From: Rhynchopus euleeides
Lineage: Eukaryota; Euglenozoa; Diplonemea; Diplonemida; Diplonemidae
DNA length: 64,000 nt
Assembly: GCA_963210315.1 (NCBI GenBank)
Contig: OY723290.1
Location: forward strand, 2,046,001-2,110,000
Reading direction: 5' to 3'
The stretch's first letter is position 1. Each line of letters opens with the position of its first letter. A program made the translations under genes and the position numbers. Shown here piece by piece: positions 11,439 through 22,259 of this stretch. The notes under the pieces were generated by a model. That model did no database searches and had not been told where the DNA came from. It was given only the letters and a program-made list of their open reading frames with translations.

Positions 11439-12017
11439 GCCGTTTTGCGTGCGTTGCTGGGCCGTGCCTGCTTGTGTTGTGGAGGTGCGTGCCTCCACAC
11501 GTGTGCTATGTGTGACGTGGCTGTGCCGTGCTGTGGCGGTGCAGCCTTGCTGGCAGACCGAAGCTTTGTGGCGGGGAGGGCGTGCACCGCCCTCCTCCGT
11601 GTGCCATGCTGAGCATCCCGTGTGCAGTGCTTAATCCTGACTCCTGTTGCAGTCTCACCTTGTTTTGTGACTCGTCCACGTGCAGTTGTGGCTGACCGTC
11701 GGATGGCTGTGCACCGTGTTGTTGCTTTCTTGCTGTTTTTCCCTTTCCTTTTGCCTTCGCTTTTCACCTTCCTGTTTCCTGTTTCCTGTTCCTGCCTGCC
11801 AATGAGCGCTGCTTCTGTCTCTGGCAAAGCACGCGGCTTTTGGCCGGCGTTTGTGAACAGACTGACTTGATCGATCGATCCCCGTGCATGCGGACACCGC
11901 TGGGGTGGCCACTTGCTTGAAAGTAGCCCAGCAGTTGCTCGACTGCCTGCGGTGTCCGGTGCCCATGGGTGCCTGAACGTTATCGTCAACTGATTGGATC
12001 CCCCGCCCCCCGCCCAC
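11439..12017 (+). repeat. MAT 3' spacer, type A (copy behind MAT1)
   Basis: This ~580-bp spacer starts CCGTTTTGCGTGCGTTGCTG and contains GATCGATCGATCCCCGTGCATG near its end. It is nearly identical behind MAT5 (41364-41938) and, up to CACGCGGCTTTTGG, behind MAT2. From the CCTTTTGCCTTCGCTTTT block onward it also matches the spacer behind MAT3 and MAT4. The downstream gene differs, so the spacer is older than the present gene neighbours. Its 5' part probably includes the MAT 3' UTR. Confidence 0.8.
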
Positions 12018-12165
12018 CGGCCACGTCACCTCGCCGTGACTCGCGTGACAGTTACCACCACTCCAACCTGTATTCAAGTGTACCAGAGTGTTATGTCCGA
12101 GGCGGTGCTTCGAAGTGGTTGCTTTTCACTGCCACACAAATCATCCTGCAGGACATCCCCCGAAT

Positions 12166-13050
12166 ATGGCGAAGTCTGCGTTTGCGGTTGCGGCGTCTGC
12201 GCTGATACTGCTGGTACCTGGTACCACTGCACAGTGCGACGCCACTGACAAGGCCACTTGCAATGCCATTGCAACGTGTTTCTTCGTGCCTTCTCCTGTT
12301 GATAAGTGCCATCCGGTAGGCTGTGCAGGGCCCACCCAGTCGGAGTGTGAGACAAACGGCTGCACGTGGTTTGCTCCTGACAACAAATGCATCGTCTCCC
12401 CGCCTACACAAGACCCAGCGGCGCCACCCCCGTCCCCTGGCGCCGTGTGCGGTGTCTGGTCCAACCAGGTGGCGTGCAGCAAGCAGTCAGAGTGGTGCAT
12501 CTGGGTGTCCCAGTCGAACAGCTGTGTTGCCAGGTCCACGCCTCCTCCAACAACGCCGGTGACGCCACCCGCGTCTGGTTCGTGCAGCGGCAAGGACTTC
12601 GCCGCCTGTGTCCTCGCGAGCTGCGCCTGGAAGTCGAACGCCTGCAGCGAGAGCAGCTCCCCGCCGACACCCGTGACGCCGCCTGGCACACCTGTCACGC
12701 CCCCGGGTACACCACCTGTCACACCTCCTGCTGGCACACCTGTCACACCTCCTAGCACACCTGTCACGCCCCCGGGTACACCTGTCACACCTCCTGGCAC
12801 ACCTGTCACGCCGCCTGGCACACCGCCCGGCACACCACCTGGTACTCCGTCTAACGGCTCCTCGCCTGGAGGCTCCCCGCCGAAGGAAGACAGCGACGAC
12901 GGCACCCCCGCCTGGGTGTGGGTGCTCGTCGCGATTGGATCCGTCCTGGTTCTGGGTGCGATTGCCGGACTCGTGATCTTCCAGAAGAACCGCGCCAACG
13001 TCAACCTCAACAGGCCCCCGACGTCGGAGGAGCCGGTAGGTACTATGTAA
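12166..13050 (+). CDS. Cys-rich type I membrane protein with Thr/Pro stalk, copy 1
   Basis: Predicted surface protein of 294 residues. A signal peptide (1 to ~20, ending near TTA-QC) is followed by four Cys/Trp modules of the form C-x4-6-C-x-[WF]-x4-9-C, such as CETNGCTWFAPDNKC. Next come a stalk of VTPPGTP-type repeats (~170-225), a transmembrane segment starting near Ala249 (WVWVLVAIG...), and a short basic cytosolic tail. The stalk is suited to O-glycosylation. The start is the ATG just before the signal peptide; the upstream frame is open but not protein-like. The paralogue at 42084-42953 is very close, except for stalk repeat number and the C-terminus. Here the tail ends early (EEPVGTM) because of small insertions, whereas the paralogue ends in GKL. 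No enzymatic motif is seen; ligand or adhesion roles are only possibilities. Confidence 0.85.
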   Translation: MAKSAFAVAASALILLVPGTTAQCDATDKATCNAIATCFFVPSPVDKCHPVGCAGPTQSECETNGCTWFAPDNKCIVSPPTQDPAAPPPSPGAVCGVWSNQVACSKQSEWCIWVSQSNSCVARSTPPPTTPVTPPASGSCSGKDFAACVLASCAWKSNACSESSSPPTPVTPPGTPVTPPGTPPVTPPAGTPVTPPSTPVTPPGTPVTPPGTPVTPPGTPPGTPPGTPSNGSSPGGSPPKEDSDDGTPAWVWVLVAIGSVLVLGAIAGLVIFQKNRANVNLNRPPTSEEPVGTM

Positions 13051-13800
13051 CGTCGAATACACATCAGCCTGAGAGATCACTAGGGAAGCTCTAGGCCCCA
13101 CCTTTGGATGAGGGCGCTTCTGCTCTTCATGCCAACTGTGCCAGGTGTGGCACCGCACTGCGAGCTGTCTTCTTTTTGTGTTCGAGAGGCTTCAAGGCGG
13201 TCTCACCCCCGCGCTCGCTCCAGACCTCCCTGCAGCAGCCAACAGCCCCTCAGATCACTCCACACCCTCCCCCCCGTGTGCCAATCCTGGCACAGTTTGG
13301 CATGGATCGCATGGGGCACCCCCAACTTTCAAAGTCCCCTCATTCTTGTGCTCCCTTCTACTTCTATTTCACTCCTTCTGAGAGCTGTGTGTTGCCAGCT
13401 CTGGGTTGGGGGGGCGAAAGAATTGTGCGTGTGTATGAACAACAAAGCAGTGTGCTTCGTATTGTGATCGGTTGGATTGGCAGCAGGCACAGTGGTGCCG
13501 CCCCTCGCCCCTCGGTCACTCACAGTTCTCGAGGGGTTGGGGTGAAGGCAGGGAGGCCTTGCTGCTGTCCTGCTGTCGTGTTGTCGTCTCCGATAGTAGT
13601 GTAGTCGAACCTCTGAACATCTGCAGCTCAAAGGGCTTTGAGGGGCACCACCTTGCCCGGTGCTTTGGAAAGGCCCGCTAATTATTTTCCCGTGCCGGGC
13701 TCAGGGCAGCAATGCGGCAGTTCCTCTGTCGCATGCAGGTTTGCCTCGTGCCTCCGTCATGCTGGGCGCTGTTGTTCTTCCACCTTCCACCTTCCGCATC
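13051..13800 (+). repeat. Segmental-duplication flank, copy 1
   Basis: This region is homologous to 42954-43737 with small indels, and includes the shared words GGCGCTTCTGCTCTTCATGC and GTGGCACCGCACTGCG. Together with 11439-13050 it forms a duplicated block comprising MAT 3' spacer, membrane-protein gene and flank. I see no conserved reading frame across the two copies, so it is treated as non-coding. Confidence 0.7.
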
Positions 13801-15180
13801 CGCTCTGAACAGTCACCGGCACCTGACGTGACTGTTCCCACCGGCTCCGAAGTCCGCAACAACCTCCTGTGCGACATGGCGTGGCAGCAGCAGCGCCCGC
13901 ACGCGGGCTACAGCTTCAATGACTCCTCAGCAGACTACGTGTGCAGGGTTCGCTGATCGCGGCCTTCACACGCCGACACTACCTCCAACCATTCCCCCAT
14001 GTGTGGCATCTTTTCGAGGTGAGGTGCGAGGAGGCCGCGCACTGTGACGCACGAGGCAACTCGTTGCGCGGACGGTTTCGTGATGCAGTGATGCTTCTCC
14101 AGAAGGGTGTTGTCTCCCCGTGTGATTGCTTACTCCTTGTAGTCGTAGGTGGTGAGACTGTCGACTGCTCGCTCAGTCGTCATGATGTGATGTGCTCTTC
14201 CTGATCTCCACGCTGCACGGCGAGCACGACAGGGAGTCGCGCATGTTCCGTGTCATTCCGTCGAGTCTGAGTGTTTGCTTGCCCTTGAGTTACATTTTGC
14301 GGAGGCGAAGCGGGTGGCGAAGTCACGAAAGTGGCAACAGAAATCAGCTTGACCAGGGGGGCTTCATACCACCTCAACAGGCCACAAGTGTGGTGTCTCC
14401 CGAAAAGCGAAACAGGTGCATCCGCAAACCCCAATGGTGTGATGTTGTTATCCCACAAAACCACTTGACTCTTCATGCCTGTCGCATCACTAAAAACTCG
14501 CAAACTCTGCTAAAAACAAGAGGCCCCGCACACTGTTGCCTGCCCAGCCTTTGCCCTGCTCCCTGAGGCTGCCCCGTCTGCAGCTTCCCGCAAAAAGTGT
14601 TGGTCAGACTGGTGTGTGAGGGCCAGGAAGGTTTCCTTTCATGGTGGGGTGCGGTGTCCAGCAAACTCCTCGTCAGGGGACAAAGGGAGAATCGGAGATT
14701 TCCCCTACGTTTTGGGCGCCCCCCACCATCCCCTTTTGGACAACGTCACTTTGTCACAAGTCACAGCACGGCGAGCACGACAGGAAGTCGCGCATTTTCC
14801 GTGCCATTCCGTCGAGTCGGAGTGTTTGCTTGCCCTTGAGTTACATTTTGCGGAGGCGAAGCGGATGGCGAAGTCACGAAAGTGGCAAAAGAAATCAGCT
14901 TGACCAGGGGGGCTTCATGCCACGCCTCAACAGGCCACAAGTGTGGACTAAAAACCCGCAAACTCTGCTAAAAACAAGAGGCCCCGCACACTGTTGCCTG
15001 CCCAGCCTTTGCCCTGCTCCCTGAGGCTGCCCCGTCTGCAGCTTCCCGCAAAAGTGTTGGTCAGACTGGTGTGTGAGGGCCAGGAAGGTTTCCTTTCATG
15101 GTGGGGTGCGGTGTCCAGCAAAATCCCCGTCAGGGGACAAAGGGAGAATCGGAGATTTCCCCTTTTTTTGGGAGACCACC
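13801..15180 (+). repeat. Insertion in duplicated flank, containing a ~550-bp tandem repeat
   Basis: The sequence between 13801 and 15180 has no counterpart in copy 2, where CGCATCCGCTC runs almost directly into CCCCTTTTGGACGACGTCAC. Inside, a block starting CACGGCGAGCACGACAGG at 14216 is repeated from 14767. It includes TTGCCCTTGAGTTACATTTT and AAACAAGAGGCCCCGCACAC. The second copy lacks about 110 bp around 14395-14500. No coding potential is recognised. Confidence 0.75.
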
Positions 15181-15720
15181 ATCCCCTTTTGGACGACGTC
15201 ACATGCCACAAGTCACAGGATCTTCGTGAAGGAGGTTGACTCTCCCTTCACTGAGACCGCTTCTGGGTGAGTGTCGGTTCGAACCAGCCGTCATCTCATC
15301 CCCACCACGTACGTGCAGTACGTGAGGTGTTTTTTTCCATAGCAAATGACCTGCCTGCAACAAAGGAGTTTTTATCACCCTGGTGTCCGCCCACCGTTTC
15401 CTACCGTCGTCTTTTCGGAGGCTTATATGTTTCCAGTCAGACTCAGTGGTAGCAAAGCTAAGCAGTGCCGGATCTACACCACACCCCTCCCTCCCCCCAC
15501 CGCCCATGCTCACCCCCTCCCCCCCCGTTGCCACCCGCCTTCTTGGATGTTGCTTCACGGCACACCGCACCAGCCAGGCACGCCATGCCACGCAGCGTGG
15601 CACCGAGGCACAGCCGGTAGCACCCCCCATGCCTGTGTGCAGCTGCACCACCTGGAGGAGGAGAACCTGCGCCTCAGCTGCACCCTCCTCCCCACCCCCC
15701 AGCCCCCGCCCACTGCACAC
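15181..15720 (+). pseudogene. Truncated duplicate of the 5' part of the Q/P-rich gene
   Basis: The stretch matches 43745-44680 with deletions of about 85 and 300 bp. It reaches the start codon region of the Q/P-rich gene: ATGCCTGTGTGCAGC at ~15631, then LHHLEEENLRLS. It loses the segment coding PPPGRTQL and becomes unrelated after ~15700. Only about 25 codons of the 403-residue protein remain, so this is a fragment left by the segmental duplication. Confidence 0.75.
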
Positions 15721-16601
15721 CCCCGCCTGTCGATTGATTTCGCACTTCTGCATGCGTCTGTACATTCTATCGCACACCCGTGCCGCCCACCCTGCCCGAG
15801 TCCGTGTGGCCGCCACCAACGAGTATTTTAGTCTGATTGACGGCGTGCCGTCCTGTCGGGGTATCAAGACAGGGGGACCACGTCGCTCCCGGGACCGAAA
15901 GCGATGCGGCAGCACTTTCTCGACACCGCAGTGGCTTGCGCATCCCACAACCCACCTTGTGCGGTGCGCAATCCTGACGTGTATAATCAAGTGCTACCAA
16001 CCTCTGCTGTCGTGAGAAGAATTCTTTGACCTGTACTTTGCGAGAAGCTCTGTGGCAAGCTTTCTCTTGATATGGCTGAGTCCATTGAGACCTTTCTTTC
16101 CTCTCTCACCTCATGATACAGCACGGACGAGTTGAGAACAAGATCGGGACTCTTTGAATGATGCACATGCACCAACGAGACAAACGATATGCGAATGTCC
16201 ACACCACCCATGGACTTGTTGTACTTCTCTGCATGAGCAGGGGTTTGACACCGTGCGAGTGCCGCGGTATTCCCGCACGCTCACTGAGACCAGCGCCCCC
16301 GACTTCAGAAATCTGGGTAGTCTTCCCGCAATACACTTTGAAGGAATGCACAAAAGTGATTTGGGATTCGGAGAGCATAAAAAGTTTGACAAATTTGGTG
16401 GAGCAGAAACGAGGGTTTTGACTACGAACGTACTACGAAATATGGGGGGTTCTGTTACACCACAAACCCCTGGGTCGTTCTGGGGTTGGCACCAAATCCT
16501 CTGACTTTTTGTTCCGCACGAACCTTCAGGTCGTGTGGGACATCGGGATTCACTGCCACGACCGATCATATCCTGTTTGATAATGCTGGAGCTATCTTGT
16601 G
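15721..16601. other. Intergenic before MAT2
   Basis: Mixed sequence with no recognisable gene. The open frames of about 90-115 codons lack motifs and have no counterpart in the other MAT upstream regions. The MAT leader begins near 16602. Confidence 0.5.
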
Positions 16602-16659
16602 ACTGCACACACACATGACCACGTGACACAGCGAGAGAGGATACACACGCATACACACG

Positions 16660-19600
16660 ATGGGGACCACATTCAAGCCGACGCCGACGGGGAACCGCAC
16701 CTTCATGTTCTCGTCGGAGCACGTGACTGAGGGTCACCCCGACAAGATGTGCGACCAGTTCTCCGACGCGGTGCTGGACGCGTGCCTGGCACAGGACGCG
16801 ATGTCGAAGGTGGCGTGCGAGTCGTGCTGCAAGACCGGGATGGTGATGGTGTTCGGTGAGATCACGACGAAGGCTGTGGTGGACTACCAGACCGTGCTGC
16901 GGCAGACGGTGAAGAAGATCGGGTACGACGACTCGGCAAAGGGGTTCGACTACAAGACCTGCAACGTGCTGGTGGCGATTGAGCAGCAGTCCCCCGACAT
17001 CGGGCAGTGCACGCAGTACGAGGACGAGGGTGCGCTGGGTGCGGGTGACCAGGGTCTCATGTTCGGGTACGCCACGGACGAGACGGAGACGCTGATGCCT
17101 CTGTCGTACGAGCTGGCGCGTCAGCTGGCACAGCGCCACAGCGAGTGGCGCAACAACGGGAAGCTGGCGTGGGCACGCCCCGACGCCAAGACCCAGGTGA
17201 CGGTGGAGTACCAGATCGACGAGACGGACGGGAAGAAGCTGCTGACGCCTCTGCGTGTCGAGACGGTGCTCATCTCGTCCCAGCACTCCGAGGACGTGAC
17301 GAACGACAAGATCCGTGAGGACCTGCTGGTGCTGATCAAGGACGTCATCCCCGCCAAGTTCCTTGACGAGAAGGTATGTTGTTGTGTTGTGCTTGCTGCA
17401 GGGCGGGGGCGAGGGGGGGGGGGGTAGGCCCTTGCATGGCTGTTTAAATCTCTGTTTAGGGCTGTCACAAACACGATTTTTTGGATTTTGGGCCAAAAAC
17501 TCCACCAAAATGGGCGTACCTGGCCAAAAATCGAGTGGGGGATCACTGAAAAAATCCGAGAAAATAGCGGACACCCTCGGGAAAGTCGATCCATTCGAAT
17601 TATTTGGCAATTTTTCCTGAAAACCCCCCCGAAAAAGTGTAACGCTCGTGTAACGCTCTTGGGCCGATTTGTAACGGTCCAAAAATACCACTTCCAAAAG
17701 GCAGAGAAGGCCTCTAATCACCCCAAAACCACACAGATACCCCTCGGGGTAGGTTCCTGGGTGGTTTCTAGTGGTTTTGAGGGCCTCATGGTACCCAGAG
17801 GCGGTCTGAAAGAGATTTCTCGTGGAAAATTTTGATACTTTCCCGGAAAAACCCTTATTTTTGGGAGCTGAAATCTGCACGAAATCTCCAAACTATCACC
17901 CAAAATCGTCACCAAAGTGAAGAATTCACCCCGGAAGTGATTCCGGCAGACCAAAATGGGTGGAGTACCCTGTTTTCGGGTCAAAAATGCCGATTTTTTC
18001 AATGATATCCGCCCATGTCATGGTCTGTAACAGTAGTGTAACAGTAGACCCCCCATTTTGGGCCGTTTTGGACCAGTTCTGGGCAACCACTTTCAAAGGC
18101 GGAGAAGGCCTCTAAACACCCCACAACCACACAGCTACCCCCTGAGGTAGGTTCCTGGGTGGTTTTTAGTGGTTTTGGTGGCCTTGTGACGCCCAGAGGC
18201 GGTCTGAAAGAGGGTTCTCGTGGGAGACCCGCCATAACCCCACTAATCCCTTGTTTTTAGGGGGTGTGACCAGGGTGGGCATGAACCACCCAAAATCTCA
18301 GCCAAAATCGTCACCAAAGTGAAAAATTCCGCTCGCAATTGATTCCGGGAGCCCAAATTGGGCGGAGTACCCTGTTTTCGGGTCAAACCTACGGAATATT
18401 TCAGTGGTATCCACATATGTAAATGGTCAGTAACAGTCGCGTAACAGTAGCCCCCCTAGCATATACCGACAAAGTGGGCACACACTATGAGATGAACATG
18501 GCATCAGGTGCAGTGCCCGCAGAAGAGACCCATGTGTGACACCGGTGTGTCTGTAGGACGAAGAGGGGCTGGGAGAAGGCGGCAAACATCAGGGTGACGA
18601 TGGCAGAGCAAAACTCTGGAACGAGAAAACGGGCTCGCACAAGCACACTCAACTGCAGCCGAGATCCGACACCCGGGCAGACAGTCTGGCAGAATTCAAT
18701 GTTGTCAGACTCAAGAATCGCCAAGAAGGGATTCTGAATCCCTTCACAAGGAATGAACTCCAGGAATTTGCAGCAGAACGAGGTGCTGAGGTACCAACCA
18801 TACTCAAACGTGGATTTGTGAATTTCCTGGGTGATATACAGGAGAAAAGCGCCCTAAGGGAGGGGCTTTTTCCGACAAAAATACCCGAAAAATCCCCAAA
18901 AAAGCTGGAAAATTGGGGTGGAAGGGTGGGAAACAGGTGGGAGAGACCCACAAAAGTCATTTGGTGGTGTTTTGGGGGGTATTTTGGGCCCAAAAATTGA
19001 AAAAATGGCCAAAATTTGATTTTGTGACAGAAAATCGGGGGCTATGCAAGGGCCTGGGGGGGGGGGGGGGCGGCATTTCCCGCGCGCTTCTTAAGGGCGT
19101 CATCTTCGGCCCCTTGTCCGCCTCCGCCTTGTCGCCGCCGCCTTCTCCTTCTCCTGGGACCTCGCGTCTGCGTCTTCTATGAGGTAGAAGGGCGATGCAC
19201 CCCAACCTCGTACGATGACGGTGTAGTGGCCCTGATTAGGGACGGTTCTTCGTGCAACAGGCAGGGACATGCTGTCCTGCCCGTCCTGCACGGGGTTGCA
19301 GGTCTTTGAGCATTATTTTTATGCTCGAGTGCACAGCACAGGGCTCTCGTCGCGATCAGACACGCCCGGAGCACGCTCGTGGGAGCACCGTGGCACCATG
19401 AACACGATCGCCTTCCCGAGGGGCTCCGCGCGTGGTTGCGCTTCAACCCGTCCAACTTCACGATGGCGATAGGGCACTTCCGCACGTGAGCATCGCGACG
19501 GGCTGTCGTCGTGAAGCACATGACCCGCTGCGACTCGGGCGTGCCGCAACGGGGGCACGGGAAGAGCACGTCTGGCTGCGGCGCTGGGTCCGGCTCCTGG

Positions 19601-20314
19601 CGGGGACGCTGAGGCTCGCCAGGGGATGTAGGGGGTGCCGGAGGAGGAGCAGGTCTTGTGTTTGCTGAGTGCACCACCACATGCCCACACACACATCACC
19701 ACACAGACGATCTACCACCTGAACCCCTCTGGCCGGTTTGTGATCGGTGGGCCGATGGGTGACGCCGGTCTGACCGGGCGCAAGATCATCGTGGACACGT
19801 ACGGCGGCTGGGGTGCGCACGGCGGTGGTGCCTTCTCCGGGAAGGACCCGACGAAGGTGGACAGGTCTGCGTGCTACGCGGCGCGTTGGATCGCCAAGTC
19901 GATCGTGGCGGGTGGGCTCGCAAAGCGCTGCATTGTGCAGCTGGCGTACGCCATCGGTGTTGCGGAGCCGCTGTCCGTGTACGTCGACACCTACGGGACT
20001 GGGAAGTACACTGACGAGAGCACCCTCAAGGTATGGTCTTTGTGATTTGTGTTGTGTGATTCATGTGTGAATCTTGGCTATGCTCCACAAGCACATGCAC
20101 ACGGGAGACTGCCACACCGCACCACCCTGCACAGATTGTGCTGGAGAACTTCCGCCTGCGCCCGTACGACATCATCAAGGAGCTGGACCTGCGCCGCCCG
20201 ATCTACTCGGAGACGTCGGCAATGGGCCACTTCGGCCGCACGTCGGAGAAGGGCTTCACGTGGGAGAACCCGCGCGACCTGAAGATCCCTGAGGGTGTGG
20301 CCCTGCGCCAGTAG
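16660..20314 (+). CDS. S-adenosylmethionine synthetase, copy 2 (MAT2), with expanded intron 1
   Basis: The exons are 16660-17373, 19707-20030 and 20135-20314. The joined product is 405 residues with all MAT signatures intact, as in copy 1. It differs from MAT1 by Gln for Glu in the VEYxIDE stretch and Asp for Glu in TNxKIRE. Intron 1 spans 17374-19706 (2,333 nt) against 105-119 nt in the other copies. Its first ~12 nt (GTATGTTGTTGT) and last ~38 nt (CACCACCACATGCCC...CACACAG) are the ordinary intron ends, so foreign DNA was inserted inside an existing intron. Both splice sites remain, so the gene could still be functional, but efficient removal of the insert is unproven. A polysaccharide deacetylase gene follows. 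Confidence 0.9.
17426..19055. mobile_element. Inverted-repeat element inserted in MAT2 intron 1
   Basis: The 15-bp terminal inverted repeats are AGGCCCTTGCATGGC at 17426-17440 and GCTATGCAAGGGCCT at 19041-19055, one mismatch. The outer side of each end is a G run of about 12-14 nt. Just inside the left end, TGTCACAAACACGATTTTTT resembles the subterminal sequence of the family A elements (ACAAACACGATTTTTC). The interior has a ~390-bp tandem duplication and no transposase motif. It is probably a non-autonomous DNA transposon. Confidence 0.65.
17640..18440 (+). repeat. ~390-bp direct repeat, two copies
   Basis: GAGAAGGCCTCTAA, then CACACAG and GGTAGGTTCCTGGGTGGTTT at ~17702, recur at ~18098. 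Matching CCAAAATCGTCACCAAAGTGA blocks lie at ~17900 and ~18302. Both copies also contain TAACAGT/TAACGCT words at their borders. Copies are about 80% alike by eye. There is no coding signal; the repeat lies inside the intronic element. Confidence 0.75.
19177..19692 (-). pseudogene. Possible captured zinc-finger-like gene fragment in MAT2 intron 1
   Basis: On the minus strand a 171-codon open frame contains [10 protein letters not shown], then about 15 residues later DAHVRKC, a C-x2-C...H-x3-C pattern, followed by basic sequence. It lies between the G-run edge of the inserted element and the old intron end, and its first codons lie in the MAT intron sequence. It has no start context or introns of its own. 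A chance open frame is equally possible. Confidence 0.25.
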
Positions 20315-20713
20315 GCCGTTTTGCGTGCGTTGCTGGGCCGTGCCTGCTTGTGTTGTGGAGGTGCGTGCCTCCACACGTGTGCTATGTGTGACGTGGCTGT
20401 GCCGTGCTGTGGCGGTGCAGCCTTGCTGGCAGACCGAAGCTTTGTGGCGGGGAGGGCGTGCACCGCCCTCCTCCGTGTGCCATGCTGAGCATCCCGTGTG
20501 CAGTGCTTAATCCTGACTCCTGTTGCAGTCTCACCTTGTTTTGTGACTCGTCCACGTGCAGTTGTGGCTGACCGTCGGATGGCTGTGCACCGTGTTGTTG
20601 CTTTCTTGCTGTTTTTCCCTTTCCTTTTGCCTTCGCTTTTCACCTTCCTGTTTCCTGTTCCTGCCTGCCAATGAGCGCTGCTTCTGTCTCTGGCAAAGCA
20701 CGCGGCTTTTGGT
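20315..20713 (+). repeat. MAT 3' spacer, type A, truncated (behind MAT2)
   Basis: Nearly identical to the spacer behind MAT1 until CACGCGGCTTTTGG, where it switches to unrelated sequence (TGACTGCATGTTTG...) leading to the deacetylase gene. The break point differs from that used behind MAT3 and MAT4. Confidence 0.75.
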
Positions 20714-20992
20714 GACTGCATGTTTGTTTGCCCGCCGCGTGCCCACGTGAGGTTGTTCTCACGATGGCTCCAGGGCGTGTGATGCCAATCGTTGTCTACT
20801 ACTTGCACTAAGTGGTTCAGCAGTTGGTGAACTGCCACGCATTGCTGCCTCACCGCCCTGACGCATGGACCGTGGGTACGTCGGCTGTTAACGCTCCTCA
20901 AACCCTCCCAGCCCGACTCATTGTGTTGTAAGAGCAGTGTTGCTTGCCCTGCCTGTTTCCATCCCACACTGCCACCCGACAGCAACACTTCT

Positions 20993-21997
20993 ATGACAAT
21001 GGCAAGCAAACTCTTCTTTGCGGCGCTGTGCTCCGCTGCTGCTGCAGTGGATGTGCAGGACCTCTACCGCCAGCGCATGCTGCACGGTGTCAACGGCTAT
21101 GTTGCACCGCACATGCATCCGGATGACATTCCTGAGCTGGAGCTCCCCAACCTGGAGATGAGCCGCGAAGCCCTGGCTCTGCAGGACGCGGAAGTTCTGC
21201 CCGACTACATGAACTGGTGTGGGCACCACAAGGTTGCAGCCCTCACCTTCGACGACGGCCCGCGTCCCGAGAAGGTGTCGATGGTGCTGGACACGCTGCG
21301 TGAGCGTGGGGTGAAGGCCACCTTCCTCATCACCGTGGGGATCTACATGCCCAACCCTGTCAACGACCGCATCATGTGCAACTACGCGCGCCAGATTCTT
21401 GACGAGGGCCACTCGCTGCAGCACCACTCGTGGTCGCACGGCGTGTTCGCTAACATGAACTCCAGCACCATGGAGTGGGAGCTCAACAAGCTGAAGTCGT
21501 GGTACCACGACTGCCTCTGCCGCGAGAAGAACGACATGCGCAAGAAGAACAAGCCTTGCAAGCGTGGGGAGGTGCCGACCCTGACGGACCAGGCCTGCCT
21601 CGACCCCAAGCTGATGAAGATCGACGAGAAGCTGCAGATGACCATCTTCAGGCCTCCCCAGGGTGCCATCGGCACGTGGGCCAAGGTCAGCGAGATCAAC
21701 GGGCACGGCTACACCGTTGCCAACTGGAACGTGGACACCAACGACTGGCGTGGCGGCAACACCGAGGACATCTGGGGCCGCTTCGCCTCTGCGGTCACCC
21801 GCGTGCCGGAGGGTGGGTCGGCTGTCGTCCTGATGCACGACTGGGCCTTCCCCGAGGACTCCCTGAAGGTGGAGCGCAACGTGGTGCACCGCATCATCGA
21901 CTACTTCGAGGAGCGTGAGTACAGCTTCGTGACCATGCAGGAGTGCCACAAGCTGTGCTACAACGCAACTGACCGCTTCGGCTGCTTCATGCGTTAA
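20993..21997 (+). CDS. Secreted polysaccharide deacetylase (NodB domain, chitin-deacetylase type)
   Basis: A 334-residue, intron-free protein of carbohydrate esterase family 4, expected to remove acetyl groups from N-acetylglucosamine polymers at the cell surface or outside. A short hydrophobic N-terminus (MASKLFFAALCSAAAA) is a likely signal peptide. Two in-frame ATGs lie six bases apart (20993 and 20999); the first is used here. All five NodB motifs are visible: TFDDGP (85-90, metal-binding Asp), HSWSH (145-149, zinc-binding His pair), RPPQG (220-224), DTNDW, and LMH with catalytic-side His282. A Cys/Lys-rich insertion (about 160-205) separates motifs 2 and 3. The family is typical of fungi and of protists that build chitin-like walls or cysts. 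It occupies the place that Cys-rich secreted proteins hold behind the other MAT copies. Confidence 0.92.
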   Translation: MTMASKLFFAALCSAAAAVDVQDLYRQRMLHGVNGYVAPHMHPDDIPELELPNLEMSREALALQDAEVLPDYMNWCGHHKVAALTFDDGPRPEKVSMVLDTLRERGVKATFLITVGIYMPNPVNDRIMCNYARQILDEGHSLQHHSWSHGVFANMNSSTMEWELNKLKSWYHDCLCREKNDMRKKNKPCKRGEVPTLTDQACLDPKLMKIDEKLQMTIFRPPQGAIGTWAKVSEINGHGYTVANWNVDTNDWRGGNTEDIWGRFASAVTRVPEGGSAVVLMHDWAFPEDSLKVERNVVHRIIDYFEEREYSFVTMQECHKLCYNATDRFGCFMR

Positions 21998-22259
21998 TCA
22001 ACATAAAAAGGACTGCCGTGTCTCTTGACCCATAAAGGGCACACAGTGGCAGCCTCGCATGACCGGCCACCCATCCCTTCCCACAGCCAATATTTTTTGT
22101 GGGCGAGGCGACTGCGTTTCCCCCCCCTTCCCCTATTTTTCTGTCGTGCAACTTCTACTTCCTACGTGCGTCGCATATCCCCCACACACCCACACCCACC
22201 CCCCGATATCCCACGTCTCTTTCACAGCACGAGGTGGGGCGTGAGGGTGCCCCCCCCCC

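Noticed and set aside
15281-15290. tRNA-like B box GGTTCGAACC (also at 43931)
   Set aside because: No cloverleaf, A box or acceptor stem can be built around it; the copy is explained by the segmental duplication.
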